64,000 bases of DNA from a bacterium. Its GTDB lineage: Bacteria; UBP4; UBA4092; JAOAEQ01. Below, piece after piece: positions 18,925-29,609 of the stretch. The stretch covers positions 1 to 64,000 of the forward strand of contig JAOAEQ010000021.1 in assembly GCA_026416715.1 (NCBI GenBank), in the 5' to 3' direction. The first letter of the stretch is position 1, and each line of letters starts with the position of its first letter. The notes beneath the pieces are model-generated. The model was not told the DNA's origin. It made no database searches and saw only the letters and a list, made by a program, of their open reading frames with translations. A program made the position numbers and the translations under genes.

Positions 18925-19932
18925 TTATTTTTTGTCTTTCTTATCAATCCAGCTCATTAATGAACGAAGTCGCGCCCCAACTTCTTCGATTGGATGCTGT
19001 GCTTGTTCTCGACCTAACGCATTATACACTGGTTTTCCGGCGCGATTCTCTAGAATCCATTCTCGCGCAAATTCGCCACTCTGGATTTCAGCAAGAATCT
19101 TTTTCATTTCTTTTTTCGTTTCTTCAGTAATAATACGTTTTCCGCGAGTTAAATCGCCATATTCCGCCGTATTACTGATCGAATACCGCATATAACTAAT
19201 ACCATAATTATAAATCAAATCAACGATCAACTTCAATTCGTGACAGCATTCAAAATATGCGATTTCCGGCTGATATCCTGCTTCAACGAGCGTTTCGAAT
19301 CCTGCTTTAATCAATGCGGTTACCCCACCGCACAGCACGGTTTGTTCGCCAAACAAATCGGTTTCCGTTTCTTCTTTAAAAGTGGTTTCTAAAACGCCAG
19401 CTCGCGTTGCACCGATCCCTTTCGCATATGCTAACGCCAGTTTTTTTGCTTTTTTAGTTGCATCTTGAAATACAGCAATCAATGCGGGAACTCCCTGACC
19501 AGCGACATACACGCTCCGAACTAAATGCCCAGGTCCTTTCGGTGCAACCATAATAACATCAATATCTTTCGGTGGAATAATCTGACCGAAATGGATATTA
19601 AACCCATGCGAGAACATAATTGCTTTTCCTGGTTTCAGGTTCGGTTTGATTTCGTTGTGATACACCATCGGCTGATATTCATCCGGAACTAAGATTTGAA
19701 TGATATCCGCTTGTTTTGTTGCATCCGCTGCGGATACTGGCTTAAATCCATGCGATACTGCTAACTGATAATTATCAGTTCCGGGCAATTCCGCTACCAC
19801 AACGGTTATTCCACTGTCACGAAGGTTCTGCGCTTGTGCATGACCCTGACTTCCATAACCAACAATTGCGATTTTTTTCTTTTTTAATATTCCTAAATCT
19901 GCATCTTTATCATAATAAACTTTTGCTGCCAT
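18925..19932 (-). CDS. ilvC: ketol-acid reductoisomerase
   Basis: 335-aa class I enzyme that isomerises and reduces acetolactate or acetohydroxybutyrate with NADPH. The Rossmann motif [17 protein letters not shown], the [15 protein letters not shown] segment, and the catalytic Glu region (ETDLFGEQ and [25 protein letters not shown]) are all present. The start at 19932 is set by a good AAGGAG 8 nt upstream; an earlier in-frame start at 19950 would overlap that site. Last gene of ilvD-ilvB-ilvN-ilvC. Confidence 0.96.
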   Translation of the reverse strand: MAAKVYYDKDADLGILKKKKIAIVGYGSQGHAQAQNLRDSGITVVVAELPGTDNYQLAVSHGFKPVSAADATKQADIIQILVPDEYQPMVYHNEIKPNLKPGKAIMFSHGFNIHFGQIIPPKDIDVIMVAPKGPGHLVRSVYVAGQGVPALIAVFQDATKKAKKLALAYAKGIGATRAGVLETTFKEETETDLFGEQTVLCGGVTALIKAGFETLVEAGYQPEIAYFECCHELKLIVDLIYNYGISYMRYSISNTAEYGDLTRGKRIITEETKKEMKKILAEIQSGEFAREWILENRAGKPVYNALGREQAQHPIEEVGARLRSLMSWIDKKDKK

Positions 19933-20031
19933 AGCTTGAACTCCTTCCAAATATTTAAAAAATTCAAATGGGCGAATCAGGATCTGTTTTCCGGTTTTCG
20001 GCTACCCGATTTTCCCATTCGTTTTTATTTT

Positions 20032-20511
20032 TTATCCACGAGACATTGCAATGCGACCAGTTCGTGCGATTTCTTTTAGTCCGAACGGTTTCAATAAATC
20101 GATCATCGCTTTAATTTTCCCTTGGTCGCCAGTTAATTCCAACGTTAATGTCTTCTGGCTAACGTCAACGATTCGCGCGCGGAATATATCCGCGATTTGC
20201 ATAATTTCAGACCGCGATTTCGAATCTGCATTAACTTTAATGAGAATCAATTCGCGTTGCACGAATTCTTCCGAGGAATAATCTTGAACTTTAATCACAT
20301 CGATCAATTTATTCAGTTGTTTCGTCACCTGTTCGAGAATCCGGTCATCGCCGCGAACGACTATCGTCATTCGGGATACTGTTGGGTCTTCCGTTTCACC
20401 AACTGCCAGACTATCAATATTAAATCCGCGCGCTGAAAATAAACCTGAAATTCGTGCTAATACCCCAGGGCGATTCTCAACTAATGTGGTTAAAACATGT
20501 TCGTGTTCCAT
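20032..20511 (-). CDS. ilvN: acetolactate synthase small (regulatory) subunit
   Basis: About 159 aa with the N-terminal ACT domain ([29 protein letters not shown]) and the conserved C-terminal AHAS-small domain ending in [16 protein letters not shown]. It binds valine for feedback control of IlvB. The frame extends 12 codons upstream, but those codons arise from the AAACGGAT/ATCCGTTT repeat cluster in the ilvB-ilvN gap and are not conserved, so I use the ATG at 20511. Confidence 0.94.
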   Translation of the reverse strand: MEHEHVLTTLVENRPGVLARISGLFSARGFNIDSLAVGETEDPTVSRMTIVVRGDDRILEQVTKQLNKLIDVIKVQDYSSEEFVQRELILIKVNADSKSRSEIMQIADIFRARIVDVSQKTLTLELTGDQGKIKAMIDLLKPFGLKEIARTGRIAMSRG

Positions 20512-20535
20512 AGTTAAAACGAAACAAACGGAGAT

Positions 20536-20593
20536 AAACGGATTCATACGGATAATAAATTTTATCCGTTTGTATCAGAGTTTCTATCCGTTT
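20536..20593. repeat. AAACGGAT / ATCCGTTT repeat cluster in the ilvB-ilvN gap
   Basis: AAACGGAT at 20536-20543 is inverted relative to ATCCGTTT at 20564-20571 and 20586-20593; a further ACGGATAA/TTATCCGT pair lies inside. The two downstream copies sit in a TATCCGTTTGxATC direct repeat. In the ilvB-ilvN messenger this can form alternative hairpins between the two genes. Confidence 0.5.
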
Positions 20594-20602
20594 GCATCCA
20601 CC

Positions 20603-22336
20603 TTATGCTAATTCAGCAATCATTTTATGGAGTGGCGCTCCAGCCGGAACCATTGGATATACGTTTTCTTCTTTACTAACAATAAACTCCATTAAAACTG
20701 GTTTATCGTGAATCGTCAATGATTTTTTCAGTGCCGGCTTAACCTCTTCAGGTTTAAATATCCGCATACCAATGGCACCATACGCTTCCGCAAGTTTCAC
20801 CAGATCCGGAGTGAACGGTGGACATTTTTCGTTCGGTCGACATTCTTTCGGACACTCGACATTTCGGGATAAACAGGTATACGCGTATTTCCCTTTATAG
20901 AACAATTGTTGCCACTGGCGAACCATACCGAGATATTGATTATTAAACACGGCGATTTTTATCGGGAGCTTATTGAGTACAGCGGTGGCCATTTCCTGGA
21001 TATTCATCTGAATGCTACCGTCACCGGAAACCAAAAACACCGTTTTTTCCGGGCAACCGAGTTGTGCCCCAATCGCTGCTGGAAAACCATATCCCATTGT
21101 GCCTAATCCGCCGGATGATAGTAACGTTCGTGGTTTAGTGAATGTATAATACTGTGCAACCCACATCTGATGCTGACCGACATCGGTTACCATAATGGTG
21201 TCTTTGTCTTTCGTGCAAGCATAAATCTCTTCAACGACAAATTGCGGTTTTAGATGGTTATTTTTTTCATAAGTTAATGGAAACTCTTTTTTCCATTTCT
21301 GGATTTGCTCATTCCATTCACGATAATCTCCCGCAGATTTAATTTGTTTTAACAACGCTTGCAGAATTGATTTACAATCTCCAACGACAGGAATATCCAC
21401 AGCTACGCTTTTCGAAATCGCTGACGGATCGATATCAATATGAACGATTTTTGCATGCGGGGCGAACTCAGATATTTTCCCGGTGACCCGGTCATCGAAT
21501 CGCGCACCGATTGCGAGAATTAAATCACTTTCCATAACCGCATAATTCGCATACTGGGTTCCGTGCATACCGAGCATTTTCAACGATAATGGATGGGTTT
21601 CCGGGAAACTCCCTAATCCGAGCAAAGTCGTCGTTACCGGAATGTTATATCGCGTAGCTAATTCAGTGAGTTCTTTGGAAGCACCGGAAATAATCACTCC
21701 ACCACCAGCATAGATTATCGGTCGTTTAGCTTGCGCAATCGCTTCTGCAACTTTCAGAATTTGTTTCGGATGCCCTTCATACGTCGGATTATAACTTCTG
21801 ATTTTTAATTCTTTCGGATACTGATAATTATCTAATTCCGCTTTCTGCACATCTTTTGGAATATCAATCAGCACCGGTCCAGGACGACCGGTTCGCGCTA
21901 TATAAAACGCTTCTTTAAACACGGTCGGCAATTCCTGGACATTTTTAACCAGATAGTTATGTTTCGTTATCGGTCGGGTTATCCCGGTTATATCCGCTTC
22001 CTGAAACGCATCGTTGCCAATCAATAACGTTGGCACCTGACCGGTTAATGCAACTAGTGGAACGGAATCCATATATGCAGTTGCAATTCCGGTAACCAGA
22101 TTCGTTGCCCCGGGACCTGACGTCGCTATGCATACACCTACTTTCCCGGTTGCGCGAGCGTATCCGTCAGCAGCATGCACCGCACCTTGCTCGTGTCTTG
22201 TTAAACAAAATCGGATATTTGACTTCGCAAGTTCGTCAAAAATATCCAGCACTGACCCGCCTGGATAGCCAAACATCAGTTCAACATTTTCTTGTTGTAA
22301 TGCATCAATAACAATTTGTGCACCAGTTTTTTTCAT
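20603..22336 (-). CDS. ilvB: acetolactate synthase large (catalytic) subunit
   Basis: 577 aa thiamine-diphosphate enzyme, first committed step of valine, leucine and isoleucine synthesis. The N-terminal TPP-binding part contains [14 protein letters not shown] and the catalytic Glu in [15 protein letters not shown]; the central FAD/nucleotide-binding domain is intact; the C-terminal domain has [16 protein letters not shown] and the [15 protein letters not shown] metal-binding motif. A Cys-rich loop ([12 protein letters not shown], near residue 495) is longer than in many homologues. Co-directional with ilvD and ilvN. Confidence 0.95.
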   Translation of the reverse strand: MKKTGAQIVIDALQQENVELMFGYPGGSVLDIFDELAKSNIRFCLTRHEQGAVHAADGYARATGKVGVCIATSGPGATNLVTGIATAYMDSVPLVALTGQVPTLLIGNDAFQEADITGITRPITKHNYLVKNVQELPTVFKEAFYIARTGRPGPVLIDIPKDVQKAELDNYQYPKELKIRSYNPTYEGHPKQILKVAEAIAQAKRPIIYAGGGVIISGASKELTELATRYNIPVTTTLLGLGSFPETHPLSLKMLGMHGTQYANYAVMESDLILAIGARFDDRVTGKISEFAPHAKIVHIDIDPSAISKSVAVDIPVVGDCKSILQALLKQIKSAGDYREWNEQIQKWKKEFPLTYEKNNHLKPQFVVEEIYACTKDKDTIMVTDVGQHQMWVAQYYTFTKPRTLLSSGGLGTMGYGFPAAIGAQLGCPEKTVFLVSGDGSIQMNIQEMATAVLNKLPIKIAVFNNQYLGMVRQWQQLFYKGKYAYTCLSRNVECPKECRPNEKCPPFTPDLVKLAEAYGAIGMRIFKPEEVKPALKKSLTIHDKPVLMEFIVSKEENVYPMVPAGAPLHKMIAELA

Positions 22337-22423
22337 AGTTTAAGATAGAATATATCAATTGCTTACCATTATACGGATTTTAATAAATTCTATACACAGT
22401 AATCTTATTTTAAATCTGAATAA

Positions 22424-24109
22424 TCATACTTTCTTAAATACCGCACCGGTATGTGCCGATGTAACTAATTCCGCATACCGAGCGAGATACCCATAATTAA
22501 TTTTCGGTTCCGGTTTTTTCCAAGATTTAAGTCGGCGATTGATCTCAGAATCGCTGAGTTCACACTCGAGTTTTCGTTCCGGAATATCGATATGAATAAT
22601 ATCGCCATTTTTTATAATCGCAATCGGCCCACCTTCCATAGCTTCGGGTGAAATATGACCTATACACGCACCGCGCGTTCCGCCGGAAAACCGACCGTCA
22701 GTTATTAACGCAACTTCTCTACCCAACCCCATACCAACCACCGCAGATGTCGGGGTTAACATTTCCTGCATTCCGGGTCCGCCTTTCGGTCCTTCATACC
22801 GAATAACTACGACTGACCCTTTTTTGATTTTTTTACCGAGAATCGCTTTGACCGCATCCTGTTCTGATTCGAATACTACTGCAGGTCCGGAAAATCGCAA
22901 CATTTCAGCGTCAACTGCCGATTGTTTCACCACTGCACCGTTTGGCGCGAGATTCCCGAATAGAATCGCCAACCCCCCTTCTTGCCGATACGGATTTTCT
23001 ACTGACCGAATCACTTCACGATTGGTTACTTCCGCACGGGCAATGTTCTGCCCGACCGTTTTTCCGGTCACGGTCAGACAATCCAGATTTAGAATATCTA
23101 ATCTCGATAACTCTTTCATTAATGCTTGCACACCGCCCGCTTCATATAAATCGAGCAGGAAATGTTCACCGCCCGGACTAATTGCCGCTAGTTGCGGCGT
23201 TTTCTTGCTCCATTTATTAAACCAAGTTAATTCTAATTTTATCCCTGCTTCATGAGCAATCGCCGGGAGATGGAGAACGGTATTCGTTGACCCACCGAAC
23301 GCTAAATCTACAATAATCGCATTTTCAAACGCTTTTTTCGTGAGAATCTGACGCGGAAGAATCTGTTTTTTAATCAACTCGAGAATTTGTTCTCCAGCTT
23401 TTTTCGCTAGTCGAATTCGTTCCGCATATACTGCAGGAATAGTTCCATTTCCAGGAAGCCCTAACCCTAGCACTTCGGTTAAACAATTCATCGTGTTAGC
23501 GGTAAACATTCCGGCGCAGGACCCACAACCGGGACACGCAGAATTTTCACATACCGCGAGCTCTGATTCCGACATCAATCCCGCTTGCACTTTCCCAACC
23601 GCTTCGAAAACATCTTTCACCAAATCCAGCCGTTTACCATAGAGCGGTCCAGGTTGGATATATTTCCCAGGAAGCATCGGTCCGCCGGAAATAACGATAC
23701 TCGGAATATTTATCCGCGCTGCTGCCATCAGCATTCCCGGAATTATCTTATCGCAATTCGGAACGAGAACTAATCCATCGAACGGTTGCGCATACGCCAT
23801 GCATTCGATACTATCGGCGATAAGTTCTCGGCTGGCAAGCGAATATTTCATTCCCTGATGATTCATTGCAATCCCGTCACAGATACCGATAACCCCGAAT
23901 TCAATCGGTGTTCCGCCAGCAAGTCGAACTCCAGATTTCACCGCTGCTACAATCTGGTCAAGATGAATGTGTCCAGGAATAATTTCATTTGCGGAATTAA
24001 CTATCCCAATTAACGGACGCGATAACTCTTCATCCGTATATCCCATTGCCTTAAACAGAGAACGATGCGGCGCTTTTTCTAATCCGGATTTCATGATATC
24101 ACTTCGCAT
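22424..24109 (-). CDS. ilvD: dihydroxy-acid dehydratase
   Basis: 561 aa iron-sulfur dehydratase that makes the 2-keto acid precursors of valine and isoleucine. The cluster ligands are visible: [33 protein letters not shown], and [19 protein letters not shown]. The C-terminal [21 protein letters not shown] motif is present. First gene of the ilv operon, with a possible promoter about 60-85 nt upstream. Confidence 0.96.
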   Translation of the reverse strand: MRSDIMKSGLEKAPHRSLFKAMGYTDEELSRPLIGIVNSANEIIPGHIHLDQIVAAVKSGVRLAGGTPIEFGVIGICDGIAMNHQGMKYSLASRELIADSIECMAYAQPFDGLVLVPNCDKIIPGMLMAAARINIPSIVISGGPMLPGKYIQPGPLYGKRLDLVKDVFEAVGKVQAGLMSESELAVCENSACPGCGSCAGMFTANTMNCLTEVLGLGLPGNGTIPAVYAERIRLAKKAGEQILELIKKQILPRQILTKKAFENAIIVDLAFGGSTNTVLHLPAIAHEAGIKLELTWFNKWSKKTPQLAAISPGGEHFLLDLYEAGGVQALMKELSRLDILNLDCLTVTGKTVGQNIARAEVTNREVIRSVENPYRQEGGLAILFGNLAPNGAVVKQSAVDAEMLRFSGPAVVFESEQDAVKAILGKKIKKGSVVVIRYEGPKGGPGMQEMLTPTSAVVGMGLGREVALITDGRFSGGTRGACIGHISPEAMEGGPIAIIKNGDIIHIDIPERKLECELSDSEINRRLKSWKKPEPKINYGYLARYAELVTSAHTGAVFKKV

Positions 24110-24164
24110 AAACTTTGATTCCTTTTCAATTTGGCATATCGAATGTATATCGATTTAACTATAT

Positions 24165-24193
24165 AGTGTAGTTTATTTTGCTAAAAAAAGCAA
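24165..24193 (-). promoter_or_regulatory. possible promoter for the ilv operon
   Basis: On the minus strand TTGCTT (24193-24188), a 17-bp spacer, and TACACT (24170-24165). The match is moderate. The -35 overlaps a small TTGCT/AGCAA inverted repeat. I see no T-box or leader-peptide attenuator between this and ilvD. Confidence 0.4.
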
Positions 24194-24256
24194 GATTGAC
24201 AATGCAAAACCGATTTTTTATCCTAATTTAGTTGAGTTCTTTCAAGGTGGTCTGCT

Positions 24257-24299
24257 GGATAAGAGTGGGTATTGCTCCGAGCAATACCCACTCTTATCC
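24257..24299. terminator. perfect 20-bp stem-loop downstream of rho
   Basis: The 20-nt arm at 24257-24276 is exactly complementary to 24280-24299 with a 3-nt loop (CCG); the outer end reads GGATAAGAGTGGG. It lies about 130 nt after the rho stop and before the ilvD promoter. There is no T-tract on either strand. The surrounding 320-bp gap (24110-24429) contains nothing else I can identify. Confidence 0.5.
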
Positions 24300-24429
24300 A
24301 ATGATACCAATTAGCAGAATTAAAGCTACCTGATGATTTATAGAGCGATTTTGCTAGTAATACAGAAGATAACTTAGGTAAGTATTTATTTACATACACT
24401 AGGCTAGAGATAGACTAATTCTGGTTACG

Positions 24430-25818
24430 CTACTGATTCATACTATCAAGGAATTCATCATTGTTTTTGGTCTTCTTGAGTTTTTCAATCAGCATATCCA
24501 TCAATTCAACCAGATTTGATTCGGAAAGAGCTTTTCGCATCAGCCAGATTCGACCAAGTTCTTTCGGGGAGAGGAGCAATTCTTCTTTTCTTGTTCCGGA
24601 AGAGAAAATATCGATTGCTGGGAAAATCCGCCGATCAACCAACCGTCGGTCTAAATGAATTTCCATATTTCCGGTCGCTTTAAATTCTTCAAAAATAACC
24701 TCATCCATCCGGCTTCCAGTATCAATTAAACAGGTGGCAACGATGGTTAAACTACCGCCCTGCTCGATATTCCGTGCCGCAGCAAAAAATCGTTTCGGTC
24801 GCGATAACGCCGTTGCATCTATTCCACCGGACATCATCTTCCCGCTATGCGGAACTACTGCATTATTCGCGCGCGCTAATCGGGTTAAACTATCCAGCAA
24901 GATAACCACATCTTTCCCATATTCAACCAGCCGTTTCGCTTTCTCCATAACCATATCTGTTACCTGCAGATGTCGTTCCGGCGGTTCATCAAACGTTGAA
25001 CTCACCACTTCCCCTTTAACCGAACGTTCCATATCGGTCACTTCTTCCGGTCGTTCATCAATTAAGAGCACAATCAGATATATCTCCGGATGATTCCGAC
25101 TTATACTATTGGCAATACTCTGCAATAGCATAGTTTTTCCGGTTCTCGGCGCCGCAACAATTAGTCCCCGCTGTCCTTTACCCAAGGGGGTAAATAAGTC
25201 CATTAACCTTCCGGAAATATTATCGCTAGTAGTTTCGAGTATAATCCGCTTATTCGGATAGATAGGGGTCAAGTTATCGAACAGGATTTTTTCCCGCGCT
25301 AGTTCCGGGTCGCAGAAATTTATCGCTTCAACTTTGAGCAGTGCAAAATACCGCTCATTCTCTTTCGGCGGGCGAATTTGTCCGGAAACGGTATCACCAG
25401 TGCGTAAATCAAACCGACGGATCTGTGATGGTGAAACATAGATATCGTCCGGTCCGGGTAGATAATTATATTCTACCGAACGTAAAAATCCAAATCCATC
25501 CGGAAGAATCTCTAACACCCCTTCGCCAAACATAACCCCTTCTTTTTCCGCCTGTTTCTCGAGAATAGCAAAAATCAACTCTTGTTTCCGCATACCGCTA
25601 TGTCCTTCGATATTCAGTTCCGCAGCGAGTCGGTTTAATTCAGCAATTGTTTTCTTCTGTAATGAACCAATATCCATCGAAATGATTTTATCCGGTGTTT
25701 TTTCTGGTCGTCCGTTCCGTTCTGAACGTTCAGCCCGGTCACTCCGCTCGCTACGTTCGACGCGGTCATTCCGGTCGGATTTATCGTTAGTAACCTTTGT
25801 TGTATTTCGCTCAGGCAT
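24430..25818 (-). CDS. rho: transcription termination factor Rho
   Basis: 462-aa hexameric RNA-dependent ATPase. The N-terminus carries a low-complexity stretch rich in Arg, Glu, Ser and Asp (residues 14-37, repeating units such as RSER and SDR). It is followed by a Rho N-terminal helical domain (about 50-90), the RNA-binding cold-shock-like domain (about 93-165, [29 protein letters not shown]), and the ATPase core with Walker A APRTGKT (223-229) and the [13 protein letters not shown] segment. The charged insert is of the kind seen in several non-proteobacterial Rho proteins. GAGAGG precedes the ATG. Confidence 0.96.
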   Translation of the reverse strand: MPERNTTKVTNDKSDRNDRVERSERSDRAERSERNGRPEKTPDKIISMDIGSLQKKTIAELNRLAAELNIEGHSGMRKQELIFAILEKQAEKEGVMFGEGVLEILPDGFGFLRSVEYNYLPGPDDIYVSPSQIRRFDLRTGDTVSGQIRPPKENERYFALLKVEAINFCDPELAREKILFDNLTPIYPNKRIILETTSDNISGRLMDLFTPLGKGQRGLIVAAPRTGKTMLLQSIANSISRNHPEIYLIVLLIDERPEEVTDMERSVKGEVVSSTFDEPPERHLQVTDMVMEKAKRLVEYGKDVVILLDSLTRLARANNAVVPHSGKMMSGGIDATALSRPKRFFAAARNIEQGGSLTIVATCLIDTGSRMDEVIFEEFKATGNMEIHLDRRLVDRRIFPAIDIFSSGTRKEELLLSPKELGRIWLMRKALSESNLVELMDMLIEKLKKTKNNDEFLDSMNQ

Positions 25819-25911
25819 AATCTTTTCCTCTCAATAAATAAGGTTAAGGGTGAAGAAGTTTGAATAGAATGGTATCAATAAATCTGCCTTTCTACTCATC
25901 CTCTTCACTAT

Positions 25912-26505
25912 TTACTGGTTACAAGTTAATTCTCGCCAAAGAGAATACACTTGTTTTTTCGTCTCTTGCAGACTTTTAGAATTATCAATAATAAAATCCG
26001 CTAATTTCATTTTTTCGCGCAATGGCATCTGTGATTTGAACCGCAATTCAATTTCGCGTCGAGTTAGGTTATCCCGTTGTTTAATCCGTTTCAATCGTTC
26101 CGTTCTCGGCGCATACACCACAACGATATAATCTACCAGCGAGTCCATTTTCGCTTCAAATAATATCGCGGCTTCGAGCCCAATAAAATTGTTTGTTTTT
26201 TTAAGCTTCTCAATTTCTTGTTTAATTCGTTCGATCAATATTGGATGAACTGTTCGATTCAGCAATTGCAACTTTCGTTTATTCCCGAAGACTAACGCTC
26301 CAAGCTTTTTGCGATCAATTCGATTATCCGATGTTAAATATTCTTTACCAAAAACTTTCACTACCGCTTGATATCCTACCCGACCCGGTTCCATTATTTC
26401 ACGCGCCAATTTATCTGCGCTGACTATTGCTACTCCAAGTTGCTGAAATATCTGGGCAACCGTAGATTGTCCTGAACCAATACCCCCTGTTATTCCGATA
26501 ACCAT
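25912..26505 (-). CDS. coaE: dephospho-CoA kinase with altered P-loop
   Basis: 197 aa, last step of coenzyme A synthesis (phosphorylates the 3'-OH of dephospho-CoA). Family features: ADKLAREIMEPG, the HPILIERI segment, FIGLEAAILFEAKMDSLVDYIVVVYAP, and RIKQRDNLTRREIELRFKSQMP. The P-loop reads GGIGSGQST (residues 7-15), with Gln13 (codon CAA) in place of the usual Lys. That Lys normally contacts ATP phosphates, so activity is uncertain from sequence. Otherwise the protein looks full length. The last CoA genes (coaBC) are at the far end of this window. Confidence 0.88.
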   Translation of the reverse strand: MVIGITGGIGSGQSTVAQIFQQLGVAIVSADKLAREIMEPGRVGYQAVVKVFGKEYLTSDNRIDRKKLGALVFGNKRKLQLLNRTVHPILIERIKQEIEKLKKTNNFIGLEAAILFEAKMDSLVDYIVVVYAPRTERLKRIKQRDNLTRREIELRFKSQMPLREKMKLADFIIDNSKSLQETKKQVYSLWRELTCNQ

Positions 26506-26516
26506 GTATCGTTGTC

Positions 26517-26555
26517 AGTTTTCAGTTGTCATTTGTAGTCTGATAACTGAAAACT
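26517..26555. repeat. 11-bp inverted repeat between polA and coaE
   Basis: AGTTTTCAGTT at 26517-26527 and AACTGAAAACT at 26545-26555 form a stem with a 17-nt loop in the polA-coaE gap. The polA stop codon lies 3 nt beyond the second arm. Possible RNA hairpin at the end of polA, with no T-tract. Confidence 0.4.
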
Positions 26556-26557
26556 AT

Positions 26558-29167
26558 TTAACATTCAGCGAGATTTTTCCCTACCTTAATATTGACAACC
26601 AGCGGAACTGTAAACCGCGCTACTGATTCCATTTCTTGCTTAACCACCGCCTGCATAACGTTCAGTTCTGATTTAGGTACTTCGAAAACCAACTCGTCGT
26701 GAATAGTTAATAAAATCAGACTGGTTAGCTTTTCCTTTTTCATTCTTCGATAAACATTCAGCATCGCTCGTTTTAATAAATCTGCAGCAGTACCTTGAAT
26801 TGGTGAATTAATTGCAGCACGCTCGGAAAACTCACGTAGGTCACGATTCGGACTATTAATATCTGGCAGATATCGTCGCCGATTATAGAGCGTGGTAACA
26901 TACCCTTTTTCCCGAGCAAAACTAATCGTTTGCGTAATATACTCTTTCACTCTAGGATAGCGCGCAAAATAGCGCGCAATATACGCTTTCGCTTCTTCCT
27001 GTGAGATTTTCAAACTCTGCGATAGCCCGAACGGAGATAAGCCATAAATGATCCCAAAATTGACTACTTTCGCTGCACGACGCATTTCTCCGGTAACCAA
27101 CTCTGGTAGAACATTGAATATTTCTATTGCGGTCTGGGTATGGATATCTTCGTTATTCTTAAAAATATCCAATAACTTCTCATCTTGCGATAAATGCGCT
27201 AGAATCCTTAGTTCAATCTGTGAATAATCTGCACTTAAAAAAACATTGGTGTGAACTCGCGGAATATAACCAGCTCGAATTTTATCCGCCCAATCCCCTT
27301 GCGCCGGCAAATTCTGCAGGTTCGGTTCACTACTACTGAACCTGCCGGTAGCGGTTCCCGCTTGATTAAATGAAGTATGTAAGAGCATCGTTTCTGGGTC
27401 AACCAACGATAATACCGCATCGACATAGGTTGATTTCATTTTCGTTAACGTTCGATACTCCAGAATTTTCGCCGGTAACGGATGCAATGTCGCTAGTTCT
27501 TCTAAAACATCTACGTCTGTCGAGTAACCGGTTTTCGTTTTCTTTTTTACCGGCAGTTTGAGTTTCTCGAATAATATCGCCTGCAACTGTTTCGGTGAAT
27601 TGATATTAAACTCTTCTCCCGCAAGCTCGAATATCTTATTCGCTTGTTTTTTCAATTCTTTTTCGAACTGCTCAGATAACTGACTAAAATATGATTTATC
27701 TATCTTTATCCCCGCGAGTTCCATTTCTGCTAAAACCGGAATTAACGGCATCTCGATGTCATAAAAAAGTTGGGTAAGGTCATTTTCGACCAACTTCTGT
27801 TCCATAATCGTTGCTAATTCACGGATGACATTCGCTTCTTCGATAAGTTGCGTCATAGCTGAAGGTTCCGACGTAAGCAAGTCATCTGATGGTGTTACCG
27901 CTGACAATGATTTCTTTAAATATGTCATTGCTAATTGTCGTAAGGTCAGCGATTGGGGCGGTTGCGAAGTTAATAAATATCCGGCTAAGAAAATATCAAA
28001 AGCAGCGTTAGTTAATTCGATACCATTCTTTTTCGCAAGAATCGTTTGTTGTTTTAAATCAAATCCGATTTTCTGCAGTCGTTTTGACTGCAATATTTCG
28101 CGAATACCGTCTTTCGTTTCATCGTTCCACAAAATAACATAATTTTTTCTTTCCGTTAAGGATAAGGCGACCGCTGTCATTTGCTTATTTCGCTGCGATA
28201 TTGCCACATATATTTTTTGATGTTTATCAAGTTCTTTTTTCAACTTGGATATACCAGATGCAGATTCTATGGTTTGATAAACAACGTTCTCTGCGGATTT
28301 AGAAGTCTGCCCTTGAGGTAGTTCAGCTAGTAAACGGTTAAACTCTAACTCCCGAAATATTGCGGTTAATTCTTCATAGTTTGGCGAACTGATTTTCAAA
28401 TCATCCACCTTAACCTCTAACGGTACAGAGGTGTCTATGGTTGCGAGCTTCTTCGATAACCGCGCTTGTTCAATATTGGTTTTTAATTGCTCCTGTAATT
28501 TATCTCCTTTAATTGCGTTTATATGATTTAATACACCGTCTAAATCGCCATATTCATTAATTAACCGAGCGGCGATCTTTTCACCAATTCCTGGCACTCC
28601 GGGTATATTATCTGAACTATCACCCATCAATCCAACAAAATCCGGAAATTTACTCGGCGGGACACCATACTTCTCGATAATTTTCGTTTCGTCATAAACA
28701 TACTGTTCACCACGATGAATCCGTAATACACGAATGTGCTTGTTGACTAACTGCAACATATCCTTATCTCCGGTCACTAATACTACATCGTATCCTTCTT
28801 GTTCAGCTCGTTTCGCTAACGTGCCCATAATGTCATCCGCTTCAAACCCGGGTAACTCTAGGATAGTTATTCCCATGGCGCGAACAATTTTTTTTACCCA
28901 CGGAATCTGGATAACTAAATCGTCTGGGGTCGGTTTGCGGGTAGCTTTATATTGAACGAATTCTTGATGCCGAAATGTCGGTTCCGGTAAATCAAAACAG
29001 ATTGCGAGATATTCTGGCGATTCATCTTTTAACAGTTTCAAGAGCATTGACGTAAATCCATAAATCGCATTAGTCGGTAGCCCTTTAGAATTTGACAATG
29101 CAGCTATCGCATAAAATGCTCGGTAAAGGTAAGAACTGCCATCAACCAGAAATATTTTCGTATGCAT
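26558..29167 (-). CDS. polA: DNA polymerase I
   Basis: 869 aa with three domains. The 5'-3' exonuclease (about 1-290) is intact: DGSSYLYRAFYA, EADDIMGTLA, TGDKDMLQL and DSSDNIPGVPGIGEK. The 3'-5' exonuclease domain (about 300-470) lacks its catalytic acids: the DxE motif is replaced (VAISQR) and the second motif reads FDLKQQ where E. coli has a catalytic Asp. Proofreading is therefore probably absent, as in Taq and Bacillus enzymes. The polymerase domain is intact (SADYSQIELRILAHLS, RRAAKVVNFGIIYGLS, TIHDELVFE). It is transcribed toward coaE with a 52-nt gap. Confidence 0.95.
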   Translation of the reverse strand: MHTKIFLVDGSSYLYRAFYAIAALSNSKGLPTNAIYGFTSMLLKLLKDESPEYLAICFDLPEPTFRHQEFVQYKATRKPTPDDLVIQIPWVKKIVRAMGITILELPGFEADDIMGTLAKRAEQEGYDVVLVTGDKDMLQLVNKHIRVLRIHRGEQYVYDETKIIEKYGVPPSKFPDFVGLMGDSSDNIPGVPGIGEKIAARLINEYGDLDGVLNHINAIKGDKLQEQLKTNIEQARLSKKLATIDTSVPLEVKVDDLKISSPNYEELTAIFRELEFNRLLAELPQGQTSKSAENVVYQTIESASGISKLKKELDKHQKIYVAISQRNKQMTAVALSLTERKNYVILWNDETKDGIREILQSKRLQKIGFDLKQQTILAKKNGIELTNAAFDIFLAGYLLTSQPPQSLTLRQLAMTYLKKSLSAVTPSDDLLTSEPSAMTQLIEEANVIRELATIMEQKLVENDLTQLFYDIEMPLIPVLAEMELAGIKIDKSYFSQLSEQFEKELKKQANKIFELAGEEFNINSPKQLQAILFEKLKLPVKKKTKTGYSTDVDVLEELATLHPLPAKILEYRTLTKMKSTYVDAVLSLVDPETMLLHTSFNQAGTATGRFSSSEPNLQNLPAQGDWADKIRAGYIPRVHTNVFLSADYSQIELRILAHLSQDEKLLDIFKNNEDIHTQTAIEIFNVLPELVTGEMRRAAKVVNFGIIYGLSPFGLSQSLKISQEEAKAYIARYFARYPRVKEYITQTISFAREKGYVTTLYNRRRYLPDINSPNRDLREFSERAAINSPIQGTAADLLKRAMLNVYRRMKKEKLTSLILLTIHDELVFEVPKSELNVMQAVVKQEMESVARFTVPLVVNIKVGKNLAEC

Positions 29168-29549
29168 GACAAAAAATTATACCGCAATGACCAACTACTA
29201 GAGCTATGGTTTCTTTTAGGATGTACTATATTTGGGAAAACCGGTTATGGAAAGTAAAAAATTACTTACTAATGTATTCCGGAATTTTTATCCATACATA
29301 TCGACATTCAACGAAAACATATTGAGGGTTACGTAACAATATACCCTTGGTGAAATTCGTATCTTAATAAGAAGTTTTATTTCGGTCGGATGTCTATGCT
29401 TTATCTAAAAATATATCGATATACCTAATTAGCTTATGACTTATGATTTGTTATTTAAAAAGGAAGTTAACACTGTAGGAATTAACTATAAAATTATATC
29501 ACATTTTTTGTGTTTATACAAGTTTTGTTGAAATTTATGATTTAGATAA
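29168..29549. other. 382 bp between the polA start and the hairpin after the secretin gene
   Basis: No ORF or structured RNA that I can support. TATAAT occurs 9 nt before the polA ATG on the minus strand, too close to serve as a normal -10 for it. The rest is A+T-rich without recognisable repeats. Confidence 0.4.
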
Positions 29550-29594
29550 GATATCCGCTACCAGAAAGTTCAATCTTTCTGGTAGACGGATATC
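29550..29594 (-). terminator. strong stem-loop downstream of the secretin gene
   Basis: GATATCCG-c-TACCAGAAAG (29550-29568) pairs with CTTTCTGGTA-ga-CGGATATC (29575-29594). It starts 15 nt after the secretin stop in the direction of transcription. Only a weak T-run (TTATC) follows, so it is not a standard intrinsic terminator. Confidence 0.55.
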
Positions 29595-29609
29595 AAACAA
29601 CTTCTTGCA

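Noticed and set aside
24110-24256. T-box or leader-peptide attenuator for the ilv operon
   Set aside because: No run of Ile/Val/Leu codons, no T-box consensus and no terminator with T-tract before ilvD.
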